From: Morganella morganii H1r
GTDB taxonomy: Bacteria; Pseudomonadota; Gammaproteobacteria; Enterobacterales; Enterobacteriaceae
Reading direction: 5' to 3'
Assembly: GCF_000633515.1 (NCBI RefSeq)
Contig: NZ_AYMP01000005.1
Location: 30,253-94,252 of the forward strand
Length of the DNA stretch: 64,000 bases
Shown here: piece by piece, positions 1 to 11,244 of the stretch
How the letters are laid out: every line of letters starts with the position of its first letter
Position numbering within the stretch: position 1 is the first letter of the stretch
The notes under the pieces: generated by a model
Seen by the model: only the letters and a program-made list of their open reading frames with translations
The model's database searches: none
Told to the model about the DNA's origin: nothing
Position numbers and translations under genes: made by a program

Positions 1-62
1 CTGCCGCCGAATTTATGTAACTGGCGTCCTTTTACTGATTCATCAATCACCAACGCACTCAT
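1..62 (-). CDS. metL: MetL, bifunctional aspartokinase II/homoserine dehydrogenase II (5' end only)
   Basis: Only the first 20 or so codons are inside the window; the gene runs off the left edge. The minus-strand reading starts at the ATG at 62 and contains KGRQLHKFGG, which matches the start of the aspartokinase domain of E. coli MetL. The enzyme catalyses the first and third steps from aspartate towards homoserine. It lies 8 bp downstream of metB on the same strand, as in the E. coli metBL operon, so it should share MetJ control. The identity rests on a short match plus gene order. Confidence 0.85.
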   Translation of the reverse strand, partial: MSALVIDESVKGRQLHKFGG

Positions 63-70
63 GATTACCC

Positions 71-1231
71 TTACCCCTTAGTCACTGACTGAAATGCGCG
101 ATCCAGATCAGCAATCAAATCGCTGCTGTCCTCAATCCCCGCAGAAATACGTAATAAACTGTCTGAAATTCCCGCTGCATGCCGCGCCTGCTCAGGCATT
201 CCCGCATGTGTCATGGTCGCGGCATGGGAAATCAGTGTTTCCACCCCGCCCAATGACTCTGCTAGTGTAAAGAGAGACAGGTGAGATAAAAAGCGGGAAA
301 TTGCCGCTTCATCACCATTAATGTCAAAACTGAGCATTGCGCCGAATCCTTTCTGCTGCTTTGCGGCCAGTTCATATCCGGGATGCGTCACCAGTCCCGG
401 ATAATACACCTTTTTCACCAGCGGCTGGCGCACCAGATAATCCGCCAGAATAGCGGCATTTTTTTCCTGTAACGTGATCCTCGGGATCAGGGTGCGGATA
501 CCGCGCAGCAGCAGATAGCTGTCAAACGCCCCCAGCGTCACACCGATATTATTCGCCCACCACGCCAGTGTTTCGCAGTGTTCCGCGTCTGCGGCGATCA
601 CCACACCGGCGACCACATCGGAATGCCCGTTCAGGTATTTGGTACAGGAATGGATAACAAAATCGGCCCCCAGCGCCAGCGGCTGCTGTAATGCCGGGCT
701 GAGAAATGTGTTATCCGCCGCCACCAGCGCACCGGCCTGATGCGCTTTTTCACTGACAGCCGCGATATCCGTGATACGCAGCAGCGGGTTGCCCGGTGTT
801 TCAATCAGCACCAGTTTCGGCTTTTCCGCCAGCGCGGCACTGAGTGACACCTCATCATTCATATCCGCAAAGCGGACGGTAAAATGGCCGCGCTGCTGAC
901 AACTGTCGAGTAACCGGTAAGTGCCGCCGTAGCAGTCATGCGGGGCCACAATCACATCCCCCGGTGACAAAAACACGGTAAACAGCAGATGCAATGCTGA
1001 CATCCCGCTGCTGGTCACCACCGCCCCGGCGCCGCCTTCCAGCTCAGCCAGTGTGCGCCCGGTGATATCCCGGCCCGGATTGCCGCGCCGAGAATAGTCA
1101 TGCTCACGCGGGCTGCCGAAAGCCGGAAAATTGTAAGTCGATGAGAGATACACCGGCGGTATGACACAGCCGAATTGGGTCTCTTCATTGAGTCCGTTAT
1201 GAATTGCCGCTGTCGCGGGTTTACGTGCCAT
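71..1231 (-). CDS. metB: Cystathionine gamma-synthase
   Basis: PLP-dependent enzyme that condenses O-succinylhomoserine with cysteine to cystathionine in methionine synthesis. The protein aligns end to end with E. coli MetB (386 aa in both). It has the DYSRRGNP segment, the SCTKYLNGHSDV segment with the PLP-binding lysine, and the C-terminal SHAATMTHAGM motif. An upstream in-frame ATG at 1270 would add 13 residues with no family match. The ATG at 1231 is preferred because it gives MARKPAT and follows an AAAGAGG ribosome binding site. It is divergent from metJ, with tandem Met boxes in between, and probably co-transcribed with metL. Confidence 0.97.
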   Translation of the reverse strand: MARKPATAAIHNGLNEETQFGCVIPPVYLSSTYNFPAFGSPREHDYSRRGNPGRDITGRTLAELEGGAGAVVTSSGMSALHLLFTVFLSPGDVIVAPHDCYGGTYRLLDSCQQRGHFTVRFADMNDEVSLSAALAEKPKLVLIETPGNPLLRITDIAAVSEKAHQAGALVAADNTFLSPALQQPLALGADFVIHSCTKYLNGHSDVVAGVVIAADAEHCETLAWWANNIGVTLGAFDSYLLLRGIRTLIPRITLQEKNAAILADYLVRQPLVKKVYYPGLVTHPGYELAAKQQKGFGAMLSFDINGDEAAISRFLSHLSLFTLAESLGGVETLISHAATMTHAGMPEQARHAAGISDSLLRISAGIEDSSDLIADLDRAFQSVTKG

Positions 1232-1293
1232 ACCTCTTTCCCTGTCAGTCACTGAACGAGTTATCAGCATATCCGTGGTTCATTTAGCCGTCA

Positions 1294-1309
1294 ATATGTC
1301 TGGACATCC
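1294..1309. promoter_or_regulatory. Tandem Met boxes (MetJ operator)
   Basis: Two adjacent 8-bp sites, ATATGTCT and GGACATCC, resemble the MetJ Met box consensus AGACGTCT. They lie between the divergent metB and metJ genes, where E. coli has its operator. MetJ with S-adenosylmethionine would bind them cooperatively and repress metBL, and metJ itself. Seen directly as sequence; function is inferred from E. coli. Confidence 0.75.
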
Positions 1310-1414
1310 ATCCTGCTTTACGGTTATATATACAAGTGGGATAATATCGGTATCTGTCAGGTACATTTCTGTACCCGGCACCTCCTCAAACTGACTAAGA
1401 TAACAAGGTAATCC

Positions 1415-1732
1415 ATGGCTGAATGGAATGGCGAATATATCAGCCCTTATGCTGAGCATGGCAAGAAAAGTGAGCAGGTAAAGAAGATTACAGTTTCTAT
1501 CCCGTTGAAAGTGCTTAAAATTTTAACGGATGAGCGTACACGCCGCCAGGTGAATAACCTGCGTCATGCCACCAATAGCGAACTGTTATGTGAAGCATTT
1601 CTGCATGCTTTTACCGGACAGCCACTGCCCGATGATGATGATCTGCGCAAAGAACGCAGTGATGAAATCCCGGAAGTGGCAAAAGAAATTATGCGCCAGC
1701 ATGGGGTCGACCCGGATACGTGGGAATATTGA
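1415..1732 (+). CDS. metJ: Methionine regulon repressor MetJ
   Basis: Ribbon-helix-helix repressor of 105 aa that uses S-adenosylmethionine as corepressor. The sequence is almost identical to E. coli MetJ, including the beta-strand [15 protein letters not shown] that enters the DNA groove and the conserved helices [24 protein letters not shown]. The ATG follows an AAGGTAATCC stretch. It is divergent from metB and convergent with rpmE, from which it is separated by a bidirectional terminator. Confidence 0.98.
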   Translation: MAEWNGEYISPYAEHGKKSEQVKKITVSIPLKVLKILTDERTRRQVNNLRHATNSELLCEAFLHAFTGQPLPDDDDLRKERSDEIPEVAKEIMRQHGVDPDTWEY

Positions 1733-1777
1733 GCTTTATCCGCGTGTTATACGACTTATTAACCCGGAAACAGACAT

Positions 1778-1819
1778 AAAAAAACGCCCTGTGAAATATT
1801 TTCATTCAGGGCGTTTTTT
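1778..1819. terminator. Bidirectional terminator between metJ and rpmE
   Basis: A hairpin with ACGCCCTG paired to CAGGGCGT, flanked by A-runs on the left and a T-run on the right. It can serve metJ on the plus strand and rpmE on the minus strand. Confidence 0.85.
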
Positions 1820-1852
1820 ATGGAACAAAGCGCGGCATGCCGCGCAGTGCCA

Positions 1853-2068
1853 TTATTTCTTCGCAGAAGGAACGCTGAAGCGTTTGTTGAAGCGATCAAC
1901 ACGGCCGCCGCTTGCAACGTCACGCTGTTTACCGGTGTAGAACGGGTGGCATTCGCCGCACACGTCCAGGTTCAGGTTGTGACCTGCGGTAGAGTTAATT
2001 TTCATTACATTGCCGCAAGAGCAGGTTGCAGTGATTTCTGCGTAGTCTGGGTGAATACCTTTTTTCAT
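1853..2068 (-). CDS. rpmE: 50S ribosomal protein L31 (zinc-binding type)
   Basis: 71-aa L31 of the zinc-ribbon form, with CSC near residues 16-18 and CGEC near residues 37-40 as zinc ligands, so this is RpmE and not the zinc-free paralogue. It starts MKKGIHPDY as in E. coli, and the ATG is preceded by an AGG-containing site. L31 bridges the two ribosomal subunits. It sits between metJ (convergent) and priA (divergent), as in E. coli. Confidence 0.97.
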   Translation of the reverse strand: MKKGIHPDYAEITATCSCGNVMKINSTAGHNLNLDVCGECHPFYTGKQRDVASGGRVDRFNKRFSVPSAKK

Positions 2069-2293
2069 GGGAAAACCTCGGTTAAGGCCGTGTCGCTATC
2101 CGGGCCTTTTTGCCGGACACCACACGTCGTGTTGATGATAAGTTATCGGTGGTATTTTAATTACCAAAGGCGGCGGATCATACAGAAAATCCCTGAACCA
2201 TGCAATGAAATCCGCTGTCTTTTCGTGGTATTCTGGATCCCGCATTGCGGATAATTTCCCTGTTTTTACCGGGGAAAAGCTGAAATCCGGTGA

Positions 2294-4573
<2,280 letters not shown>

Positions 4574-4821
4574 GACTGACGCCTTACTGAAAGTGCGTGT
4601 CGTCTCAAAAAATTGAGATAACTCACAGTTTTATGCAAACCAGGTAACAGATTAATTTTACAAAGGGCTTAGAATAGCCGTTAATAGAATGATTAATAAA
4701 CCGTCTGAATTTCACTTAAGAAGCTCAGGCGGTTTTTCACAGGCATGTGAAAAATACAGCGGACCATAATGATCACAAAAACCGCGCAATCGATACACTT
4801 ACAGGGTAACCAAAGGAATTA
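4574..4821. other. priA-cytR intergenic region
   Basis: Holds a short inverted repeat (TCTCAA-N4-TTGAGA, about 4602-4618), the terminator described separately at 4700-4738, and presumably the cytR promoter. A clear CRP or CytR operator was not resolved by eye. Confidence 0.5.
4700..4738 (+). terminator. Rho-independent terminator upstream of cytR
   Basis: ACCGTCTGA pairs with TCAGGCGGT (one G-U pair) and is followed by TTTTT. It probably ends transcription from priA. Confidence 0.7.
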
Positions 4822-5853
4822 ATGATGGAACCACGCCGCAACGATACCGGCGCGACAATGAAAGATGTCGCCAGAGCCGCGGGCGTCTCAACCGCGACCG
4901 TGTCGCGGACACTGATGAACCCGGAGAAAGTGTCCGTGCAGACACGGCAGAAAGTGGAGAATGCTGTTCTGGAAGTGGGATATTACCCGCATAATCTGTC
5001 CAGGGGGATGAAACGTAATGAATCCCGCACCATTCTGGTGATTGTGCCGGATATCGGCGATCCGTTTTTTACCGATATTATTGTCGGTATTGAGGAAGTG
5101 GCCGCCAAACACGGCTATCTGGTGCTGATCGGCGACTGCCGTTATCAGCACAAGCCGGAACACACCTTTGTGAATCTGATTGTTACCAAACAAATTGACG
5201 GTATGGTGCTGCTCGGCTCCGATGTGCCGTTTGACAGCCGCCATGATGAACAGCGCCACTTCCCGCCGATGGTGATGGCTAACGAGTTTGCCCCGGAGCT
5301 GGAGCTGCCGACGGTCAATATTGATAACCTGACCGCCGCCTTTAATGCCACACATTACTTACAGTCACTCGGACACACCCGTATCGCCTGTATTTCCGGG
5401 CCGGAAGCGCTGCCGTTATGTCAGTACCGTATCGAGGGGTATATTCAGGCTATGCGCCGCATGGGAATGCCGGTGCGGGAAGAGTATCTGGTGCGCGGTG
5501 ATTTTACCCACGAGAGCGGTGCGGAATGTGCCGCACAGCTGCTGGCACTGCCGGAACCGCCGACGGCCATTTTCTGCCATAACGATATTATGGCGATCGG
5601 CGTACTCTGGGCGGCCAGAAAACAGGGACTGACACTGCCGCAGGATCTCTCGGTTGTCGGTTTCGATGATTTACCGGCTGCGCAATACTGTTCGCCGACC
5701 CTGACGACTATTGCACAACCCCGCTATGAAATCGGCCGTCAGTCTTTTTTACTGCTGCTGGAACAGTTGCAGGGACACACCGTGGCAAAAGGTTCGCGCC
5801 TGCTGGATTCTGATTTAATCATCAGAGAAAGTGCCTGCGCGCCTAAAAGCTAG
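4822..5853 (+). CDS. cytR: LacI-family transcriptional repressor CytR
   Basis: 343-aa regulator close to E. coli CytR. The N-terminal helix-turn-helix is TMKDVARAAGVSTATVSRTLMNP (about 12-34). The periplasmic-binding-protein-like effector domain carries the diagnostic CytR segments RNESRTILVIVPDI and PPMVMANEFAPELELPT. In E. coli it represses nucleoside uptake and catabolism genes together with CRP and is relieved by cytidine; the same role is inferred. The start at 4822 follows AAAGGAATTA; the ATG at 4825 is an alternative. Confidence 0.95.
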   Translation: MMEPRRNDTGATMKDVARAAGVSTATVSRTLMNPEKVSVQTRQKVENAVLEVGYYPHNLSRGMKRNESRTILVIVPDIGDPFFTDIIVGIEEVAAKHGYLVLIGDCRYQHKPEHTFVNLIVTKQIDGMVLLGSDVPFDSRHDEQRHFPPMVMANEFAPELELPTVNIDNLTAAFNATHYLQSLGHTRIACISGPEALPLCQYRIEGYIQAMRRMGMPVREEYLVRGDFTHESGAECAAQLLALPEPPTAIFCHNDIMAIGVLWAARKQGLTLPQDLSVVGFDDLPAAQYCSPTLTTIAQPRYEIGRQSFLLLLEQLQGHTVAKGSRLLDSDLIIRESACAPKS

Positions 5854-5930
5854 GCAAAAACCGTAAGGTTAAGTAACATATAACGCTGAATAAGATGTTT
5901 CCTTAACCGACTTATTAGTGAATTGAAACA

Positions 5931-6737
5931 GTGGCACAACGAGATTATGTGGGACGCGGACGCTCTGCGCCGCGTAAAAAAAGTAAATCACGGAAGAAAA
6001 GTCAGGCGAAAGGCCTGCCGTTCACCACATTGGTGATCGCCGTGGCACTGGTGGTCGTTTTTGTCGGCGGCCTGTTCTATCTGGTCCATAACAAAAAAAG
6101 TCAGACCGCTTCTGACAACATCATTCCGCCTGCACATCAGCAGAGTACCGGCAACGGGCTCCCGCCGATCCCGGAAGAGCGCTGGCGTTATATCAAAGAG
6201 CTGGAAAACCGCGAAGCCGGGGTACCGGAACAGTATTACGCCAACCCGCAGACACCGGCTAACCGCATTGACCCGGGTGCCAGACTGACCCCGGAACAGC
6301 GGCAGCTGCTGGAGCAGATGCAGTCTGATATGCAGCAGGCACCGGTTCAGTTGCAGGAAGTACCGGCAAACGGCACTGTTCCGCGTTCTCAGGTCGTGGT
6401 TACCGGTCAGGATCCGCAGCTGCGTATGCAGCCGGAAACCCGTGCTGCACCACAACCGGCGGAAAAACCGGCTGAGAAACCAAAGCCGGTGCAGGAAAAA
6501 CCGCAGGCCGCACCTGAACGCTGGTTAGTCCAGTGCGGATCATTCCGTGAAAATGGTCAGGCTGAGGAAGTCCGCGCCGGTCTCGCCTTCTCCGGTATCG
6601 AAAGCCGCGTCTCACAGGGTGGCGGCTGGTATCGGGTGATGCTCGGCCCGTATGAAAAATCCGCCGCGCAATCGGTGAAAAGCCGTGCCGCTGATGCCGG
6701 CGTAACAAATTGTATTCTTCGCGCCGCCGGGGGTTGA
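5931..6737 (+). CDS. ftsN: Cell division protein FtsN
   Basis: Late divisome protein that triggers septal peptidoglycan synthesis. It starts with GTG (MAQRDYVGRGR), as E. coli ftsN does. It has a short basic cytoplasmic tail, one transmembrane helix (about 31-51), the conserved periplasmic segment GNGLPPIPEERWRYIKELE, then TPEQRQLLEQMQSDM. A Pro/Ala/Gln-rich linker leads to a C-terminal SPOR domain (about 196-268) that binds denuded septal glycan. At 268 aa it is shorter than the 319-aa E. coli protein, mainly in the linker. The stop codon overlaps the -35 element of the hslV promoter. Confidence 0.96.
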   Translation: MAQRDYVGRGRSAPRKKSKSRKKSQAKGLPFTTLVIAVALVVVFVGGLFYLVHNKKSQTASDNIIPPAHQQSTGNGLPPIPEERWRYIKELENREAGVPEQYYANPQTPANRIDPGARLTPEQRQLLEQMQSDMQQAPVQLQEVPANGTVPRSQVVVTGQDPQLRMQPETRAAPQPAEKPAEKPKPVQEKPQAAPERWLVQCGSFRENGQAEEVRAGLAFSGIESRVSQGGGWYRVMLGPYEKSAAQSVKSRAADAGVTNCILRAAGG

Positions 6738-6761
6738 AATCCTTCAGCCCTCCCCCCATAT
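6732..6761 (+). promoter_or_regulatory. Sigma-32 (heat-shock) promoter for hslVU
   Basis: GGTTGAAA (6732-6739) and CCCCATAT (6754-6761), 14 nt apart, fit the RpoH consensus elements. The -35 box contains the ftsN stop codon. hslVU is a classic sigma-32 operon in E. coli. Confidence 0.8.
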
Positions 6762-6777
6762 CTGAAGTTAATTCTGT

Positions 6778-6801
6778 GCCGCTGGGAATATACCCGGCGG
6801 C
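6778..6801 (+). promoter_or_regulatory. 5'-UTR stem-loop of hslVU mRNA
   Basis: GCCGCTGGG pairs fully (one G-U) with CCCGGCGGC around a 6-nt loop, between the sigma-32 promoter and the hslV start. A leader hairpin that stabilises the hslVU transcript is known in E. coli; the equivalent role here is inferred. Confidence 0.7.
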
Positions 6802-6837
6802 CTCTCTCCATCCTTTAGCACAACCAGGGGCTGACTC

Positions 6838-7368
6838 ATGACAACAATCGTAAGTGTTCGCCGTAATGGCCAGGTCGTAATTGGTGGTGATGGGCAGGCG
6901 ACAATGGGTAATACCGTCATGAAAGGTAATGTCCGCAAAGTCCGCCGCCTCTATCACGACAAAGTCATTGCCGGTTTCGCCGGCGGCACCGCGGATGCCT
7001 TTACCCTCTTTGAACTGTTTGAACGCAAGCTTGAACTTCATCAGGGACACCTGACAAAAGCTGCCGTTGAGCTCGCCAAAGACTGGCGTACCGACCGCAT
7101 GCTGCGCAAACTGGAAGCCCTGCTGGCCGTTGCCGATGAAACCGCATCGCTGATTATTACCGGTCAGGGGGATGTCGTTCAGCCTGAAAATGATCTGATT
7201 GCCATTGGTTCCGGCGGCCCGTACGCCCAGGCAGCAGCCCGCGCCATGCTGGAAAACACCGATCTGAGTGCCCGTGAAATCGCGGAGCGCGCACTGACTA
7301 TTGCCGGTGATATCTGTATCTACACCAACCACAATCTGAATTTTGAAGAATTACCTTCAAAAGCATAA
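6838..7368 (+). CDS. hslV: HslV, peptidase subunit of the HslVU protease
   Basis: 176-aa proteasome-like threonine peptidase. After removal of Met the catalytic Thr is exposed ([11 protein letters not shown]). [22 protein letters not shown] and [16 protein letters not shown] are family signatures. It forms a double hexameric ring capped by HslU and degrades misfolded and regulatory proteins in the cytoplasm. The next gene, hslU, begins 11 bp downstream, so the two form an operon. Confidence 0.98.
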   Translation: MTTIVSVRRNGQVVIGGDGQATMGNTVMKGNVRKVRRLYHDKVIAGFAGGTADAFTLFELFERKLELHQGHLTKAAVELAKDWRTDRMLRKLEALLAVADETASLIITGQGDVVQPENDLIAIGSGGPYAQAAARAMLENTDLSAREIAERALTIAGDICIYTNHNLNFEELPSKA

Positions 7369-7379
7369 GGATCGACGTT

Positions 7380-8714
7380 ATGTCCGAAATGACTCCACGC
7401 GAAATTGTCAGCGAACTCGATAACCATATTATCGGCCAGGATAAAGCCAAACGCGCTGTCGCCATCGCACTGCGTAACCGCTGGCGCCGTATGCAGCTCA
7501 ATGAAGAGCTGCGCCACGAGGTCACCCCGAAAAATATTCTGATGATTGGCCCGACCGGTGTCGGTAAAACGGAAATTGCCCGTCGTCTCGCCAAACTGGC
7601 CAATGCGCCGTTTATCAAAGTCGAAGCCACCAAATTCACCGAAGTGGGTTATGTCGGTAAAGAAGTGGACTCCATTATCCGCGATCTGACGGATTCTGCC
7701 GTGAAAATGGTGCGCCTGCAGTCTATCGAGAAAAACCGTTTCCGTGCTGAGGAAATGGCCGAAGAACGCATTCTCGATGTGCTGATCCCGCCGGCAAAAA
7801 ATAACTGGGGTCAGACTGACACCCAGGCAGAGCCGTCAGCTACCCGCCAGGCATTCCGCAAAAAACTGCGCGAAGGCCAGCTCGATGATAAAGACATTGA
7901 AATTGAAGTGTCTGCCGCACCAATGGGTGTGGAAATCATGGCTCCTCCGGGCATGGAAGAGATGACCAGCCAGTTACAGTCCATGTTCCAGAACCTGGCC
8001 GGGCAGAAACAAAAACCACGCAAAATGAAGATCAAAGAGGCCTTCAAACTGCTGATTGAGGAAGAAGCCGCCAAACTGGTGAATCCGGAAGAGCTGAAAG
8101 AGCAGGCGATTGAAGCGGTTGAACAGCACGGTATCGTGTTTATCGATGAATTCGATAAAATCTGTAAGCGCGGCGGCCAGTCCTCCGGGCCGGACGTATC
8201 CCGTGAGGGGGTTCAGCGCGACCTGCTGCCGCTGATTGAAGGCTGCACGGTCTCCACCAAGCACGGTATGGTGAAAACCGACCATATCCTGTTTATCGCC
8301 TCCGGCGCATTCCAGGTTTCCAGCCCGTCAGATCTGATCCCGGAATTACAGGGTCGTCTGCCTATCCGTGTGGAATTACAGGCACTGACCACTGAAGATT
8401 TCGAGCGCATCCTGACCGAGCCGAACGCCTCACTGACCGTTCAGTACAAAGCACTGATGGCTACCGAAGGTGTGGATATTTCCTTCACCGCTGACGGCAT
8501 CCGTAAAATTGCGGAATCCGCATGGCAGGTCAACGAAACCACCGAAAATATCGGTGCCCGTCGTTTACACACGGTGCTGGAACGATTAATGGAAGAAATT
8601 TCTTATGACGCCAGTGAAAAACAGGGTCAATCCATTGAGATCAATGCGGAATATGTGAAAGATCATCTGGATCAGCTCGTGGCTGATGAAGATTTAAGTC
8701 GCTTTATTCTGTAA
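7380..8714 (+). CDS. hslU: HslU, AAA+ unfoldase subunit of the HslVU protease
   Basis: 444-aa AAA+ ATPase that unfolds substrates and feeds them into HslV. Walker A is [14 protein letters not shown] (about 56-69) and Walker B is [10 protein letters not shown]. The intermediate I-domain lies between them (about 110-240). The conserved C-terminal tail DLSRFIL inserts into HslV to activate it. AAGGATCG lies upstream of the ATG. Confidence 0.98.
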   Translation: MSEMTPREIVSELDNHIIGQDKAKRAVAIALRNRWRRMQLNEELRHEVTPKNILMIGPTGVGKTEIARRLAKLANAPFIKVEATKFTEVGYVGKEVDSIIRDLTDSAVKMVRLQSIEKNRFRAEEMAEERILDVLIPPAKNNWGQTDTQAEPSATRQAFRKKLREGQLDDKDIEIEVSAAPMGVEIMAPPGMEEMTSQLQSMFQNLAGQKQKPRKMKIKEAFKLLIEEEAAKLVNPEELKEQAIEAVEQHGIVFIDEFDKICKRGGQSSGPDVSREGVQRDLLPLIEGCTVSTKHGMVKTDHILFIASGAFQVSSPSDLIPELQGRLPIRVELQALTTEDFERILTEPNASLTVQYKALMATEGVDISFTADGIRKIAESAWQVNETTENIGARRLHTVLERLMEEISYDASEKQGQSIEINAEYVKDHLDQLVADEDLSRFIL

Positions 8715-8828
8715 TTCGATAATAATCAGACATAATATTATTCAGACTGCACGGGTATCATCCGCCCGGCAGTCTGCGTTATTATTTTTTGTCGTTATTA
8801 TTACATTCTGAAAAGTAAGCGAGTTTCA

Positions 8829-9758
8829 ATGTCAGTCACCCCTTCACCGGCCATCAGCCGTACCCAAGCCTGGCTGGAAAGCCTGCGGCCCAAAACATTA
8901 CCTCTCGGGGTGATCGCGATTATTACCGGTTCCGCGCTGGCTTACTGGACCGGTCACTTTAAATTCCCTGTTGCCCTGCTCGCCCTTATCACCACCGGGA
9001 TTCTGCAGATCCTGTCGAATCTGGCCAATGACTACGGCGATGCGGTAAAAGGTACCGATACCGAAGCGCGTCTCGGGCCGCTGCGCGGTATGCAAAAAGG
9101 TGTGATCACTGCCGCCCAGATGAAAAAGGCGCTGATTCTGACCGTCACGCTCGCCTGTCTGTCCGGACTGGCTCTGATTATTGTCGCCTGCGAGAAACCG
9201 GAAGATATTATCGGCTTCCTGGGGTTAGGTGTGGCGGCGATTATCGCTGCAATCACCTATACGGTCGGGAAAAAACCCTACGGCTACCTCGGGCTGGGTG
9301 ATATTTCTGTTCTGATCTTTTTCGGCTGGCTGAGCGTGATAGGCACCTATTACCTGCAGGCCGGTTTTTTCAGCCCGCTGACCATTCTGCCCGCGACCGC
9401 CTGCGGACTGCTGTCTGTTGCGGTGCTGAATATCAATAATATGCGCGATATCGAAAATGATATCCTGACCGGGAAAAATACCCTGGCCGTCCGCCTCGGC
9501 CCGCAGAAATCCCGCTATTACCACGCCACCGTGATCACGGCGGCGTTCCTGTGCCTGGTGCTTTTTACCCTGCTCTATCTGCACGGCTGGTACAGCTGGC
9601 TGTTCCTGCTCTCCGCACCGGTACTGTTTATGCATATCAGACGTGTGCTGGGTGACATGACCGCCACGGGAATGCGCCCGCTGCTGGAACAGATGGTGAA
9701 AGCCGCACTGCTGGTCAATATCCTGTTTTCCGCAGGGCTTATCTGCCAGCGCCTGTAA
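8829..9758 (+). CDS. menA: 1,4-dihydroxy-2-naphthoate polyprenyltransferase
   Basis: Inner-membrane UbiA-family prenyltransferase that attaches the polyprenyl chain to 1,4-dihydroxy-2-naphthoate in menaquinone synthesis. The Asp-rich site NLANDYGDAVKGTD (about 64-77) and the second motif NNMRDIENDILTGKNTL bind the Mg-diphosphate. About nine hydrophobic helices are visible. The protein is 309 aa (308 in E. coli) and starts with the matching ISRTQAWLESLRPKTLPL. Gene order hslU-menA-rraA matches E. coli. Confidence 0.96.
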   Translation: MSVTPSPAISRTQAWLESLRPKTLPLGVIAIITGSALAYWTGHFKFPVALLALITTGILQILSNLANDYGDAVKGTDTEARLGPLRGMQKGVITAAQMKKALILTVTLACLSGLALIIVACEKPEDIIGFLGLGVAAIIAAITYTVGKKPYGYLGLGDISVLIFFGWLSVIGTYYLQAGFFSPLTILPATACGLLSVAVLNINNMRDIENDILTGKNTLAVRLGPQKSRYYHATVITAAFLCLVLFTLLYLHGWYSWLFLLSAPVLFMHIRRVLGDMTATGMRPLLEQMVKAALLVNILFSAGLICQRL

Positions 9759-9884
9759 CCGGGAATACGCTGAAATCTGCCGCTTTCTTGATTCAGATCG
9801 GAAAGCGGTCGCTGTTGATTTTGCAAACAACGGTGCGAAGGGGCTATACTGACTGTATCCGGCAGCAACCAGACGTAAAATCCT

Positions 9885-10418
9885 ATGAAAAATGATACCT
9901 TCGACACCTCCGAACTTTGTGACATTTACCAGGAAAATGTGAATGTCGTTGAACCCCTGTTTTCCAACTTCGGGGGCTGTTCATCGTTTGCGGGGCAAAT
10001 CACCACCGTAAAATGCTTTGAAGATAACGGACTGCTCTTTGATCTCCTGGAAGAAGAGGGAGAGGGCCGTATTCTGCTCGTTGACGGGGGCGGGTCTGTC
10101 CGCCGCGCACTGGTTGACGCGGAACTCGCGGCACTGGCAGTGCAGAGCGGCTGGGAAGGTATTGTGGTGTACGGTGCGGTGCGTCAGGTGGACGACCTGG
10201 CAGAAATGGATATCGGTATTCAGGCCATGGCCGCCATTCCGGCAGGCTGCGGTTCAGAAGGTATCGGTGACAGTGATATCCGCGTGAATTTCGGCGGTGT
10301 GACATTCTTCTCCGGCGATTATCTGTATGCGGATAATACCGGGATTATCCTGTCTGATATCCCGCTGACCCTGCCGGAAGAAAATGATGACGATGAAGAT
10401 GAGCTGACCGAAGCGTAA
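9885..10418 (+). CDS. rraA: Ribonuclease E inhibitor RraA
   Basis: Ring-shaped trimer that binds RNase E and masks its activity. Strong match to E. coli RraA, with [16 protein letters not shown] N-terminus, [27 protein letters not shown] and [20 protein letters not shown]. It is 177 aa, longer than the 161-aa E. coli protein because of an acidic tail ([11 protein letters not shown]). A perfect palindromic terminator follows. Confidence 0.96.
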   Translation: MKNDTFDTSELCDIYQENVNVVEPLFSNFGGCSSFAGQITTVKCFEDNGLLFDLLEEEGEGRILLVDGGGSVRRALVDAELAALAVQSGWEGIVVYGAVRQVDDLAEMDIGIQAMAAIPAGCGSEGIGDSDIRVNFGGVTFFSGDYLYADNTGIILSDIPLTLPEENDDDEDELTEA

Positions 10419-10442
10419 TCCTCATCAGATACACAGACAGCA

Positions 10443-10466
10443 AAAAGGGCGGATATCCGCCCTTTT
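10443..10466. terminator. Terminator after rraA
   Basis: A perfect 24-bp palindrome with a GGGCGGAT half and flanking A and T runs. It can work in both directions between the convergent rraA and zapB. Confidence 0.9.
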
Positions 10467-10559
10467 GTCGTTATGACGCCATATAAAACCGCATCACACT
10501 CAATCAGTTATTTGCAGTAAGGCGGACGAATGAAGTCAGCACCACAGAACAATACCCGT

Positions 10560-10681
10560 ATTACGCTAAATCATTCGTTCTGTGGCAAGAGGCGGTGAAG
10601 CGAAGAGCTCCGGGAGCATACATCAGTATGTGACCGGGGAGCTGAGCGAAACCAACACAGCCACAGGGCGAAGGATGACGT
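10560..10681. repeat. Dispersed intergenic repeat, copy near zapB
   Basis: About 120 bp between rraA and zapB that is a diverged relative of the tandem repeat units at 23314-23665. Shared blocks are TCATTC-N4-TGTGGCAAG, GGGAGCATAC, CAGTATGTGACCGGGG and GGATGACG. The centre can fold into a hairpin (GAGCATAC with GTATGTGAC, flanked by CCGG). The right end abuts the zapB 3' end. Non-coding; it may act as a 3'-UTR structure. Confidence 0.75.
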
Positions 10682-10686
10682 GTAAT

Positions 10687-10929
10687 TTACTGGACGTCGT
10701 CCATCTTACCCAGCAAAGCCCGCAGACGCTCCTGCCAGCCTGCCTGCTCCTGCTTCAGCTGCTCGTTTTCACGCACCAGTGACTCACGGGCACCGGCGGC
10801 ATTCTGCACTTCGCGGTTCAGGTTGTTGTTCGTTTCTTTTAATTCGTCGATTTCCATCTGTAACAGGGTGATGGTGTCGATAGCCTGCTGGACTTTTGCT
10901 TCCAGCTTTTCAAATACTTCAAATGACAT
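10687..10929 (-). CDS. zapB: Cell division protein ZapB
   Basis: 80-aa coiled-coil protein that links FtsZ-bound ZapA to the chromosome terminus. It matches E. coli ZapB across its length: [20 protein letters not shown] at the start, a heptad coiled coil, then [17 protein letters not shown] longer reading from 11010 adds 27 residues without family match. The ATG at 10929 has AAGGAGG just upstream and is preferred. Confidence 0.95.
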   Translation of the reverse strand: MSFEVFEKLEAKVQQAIDTITLLQMEIDELKETNNNLNREVQNAAGARESLVRENEQLKQEQAGWQERLRALLGKMDDVQ

Positions 10930-11010
10930 CTTGCGTCCTCCTTGTAAGCGATGCTCTGATTGTAAGTAGGTGTTATCAATGTGTCCAGTCACATCACGTG
11001 TATTCCCCAT

Positions 11011-11244
11011 AATGCCGCAGAATAAAATCCGGCAATTATCAGCCTGAATGTTGCATCCCTGTTACAGAATATGCGAAATCGCTCAATTTGTTGACGCGAT
11101 CCACAGTTTTTGATTTCGTTATTTCTCGTTTCCGAACATTAACGATAAATTCACACTCAGACATATGTCTGATACACGAAGAACATCATTTGTTAATAAT
11201 TCACACTTATTTCACCCTAATTTTGCACTATCAGGATTGATACT
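11011..11244 (+). promoter_or_regulatory. Promoter region of glpFK with candidate GlpR half-sites
   Basis: AT-rich divergent region between zapB and glpF. Around 11113-11150 there are repeated TCGTT/AACGA half-sites (ATTTCGTTATTTCTCGTTTC, then CGAACATTAACGATAAAT), which resemble GlpR operators. In E. coli glpFK is repressed by GlpR and activated by CRP. The exact operators and start site are not resolved by eye. Confidence 0.5.

Noticed and set aside
1820..2254. 144-aa plus-strand frame across rpmE
   Set aside because: Antisense to a conserved ribosomal protein gene and the metJ terminator.
4602..4618. TCTCAA-N4-TTGAGA inverted repeat as a terminator of priA
   Set aside because: The stem is short and AT-rich with no T-run after it; the better terminator is at 4700-4738.
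6400..7332. 310-aa minus-strand frame across ftsN and hslV
   Set aside because: Runs antisense over two conserved genes and their heat-shock promoter; composition effect.
9225..9830. 201-aa minus-strand frame across menA
   Set aside because: Antisense shadow of menA with no family match.
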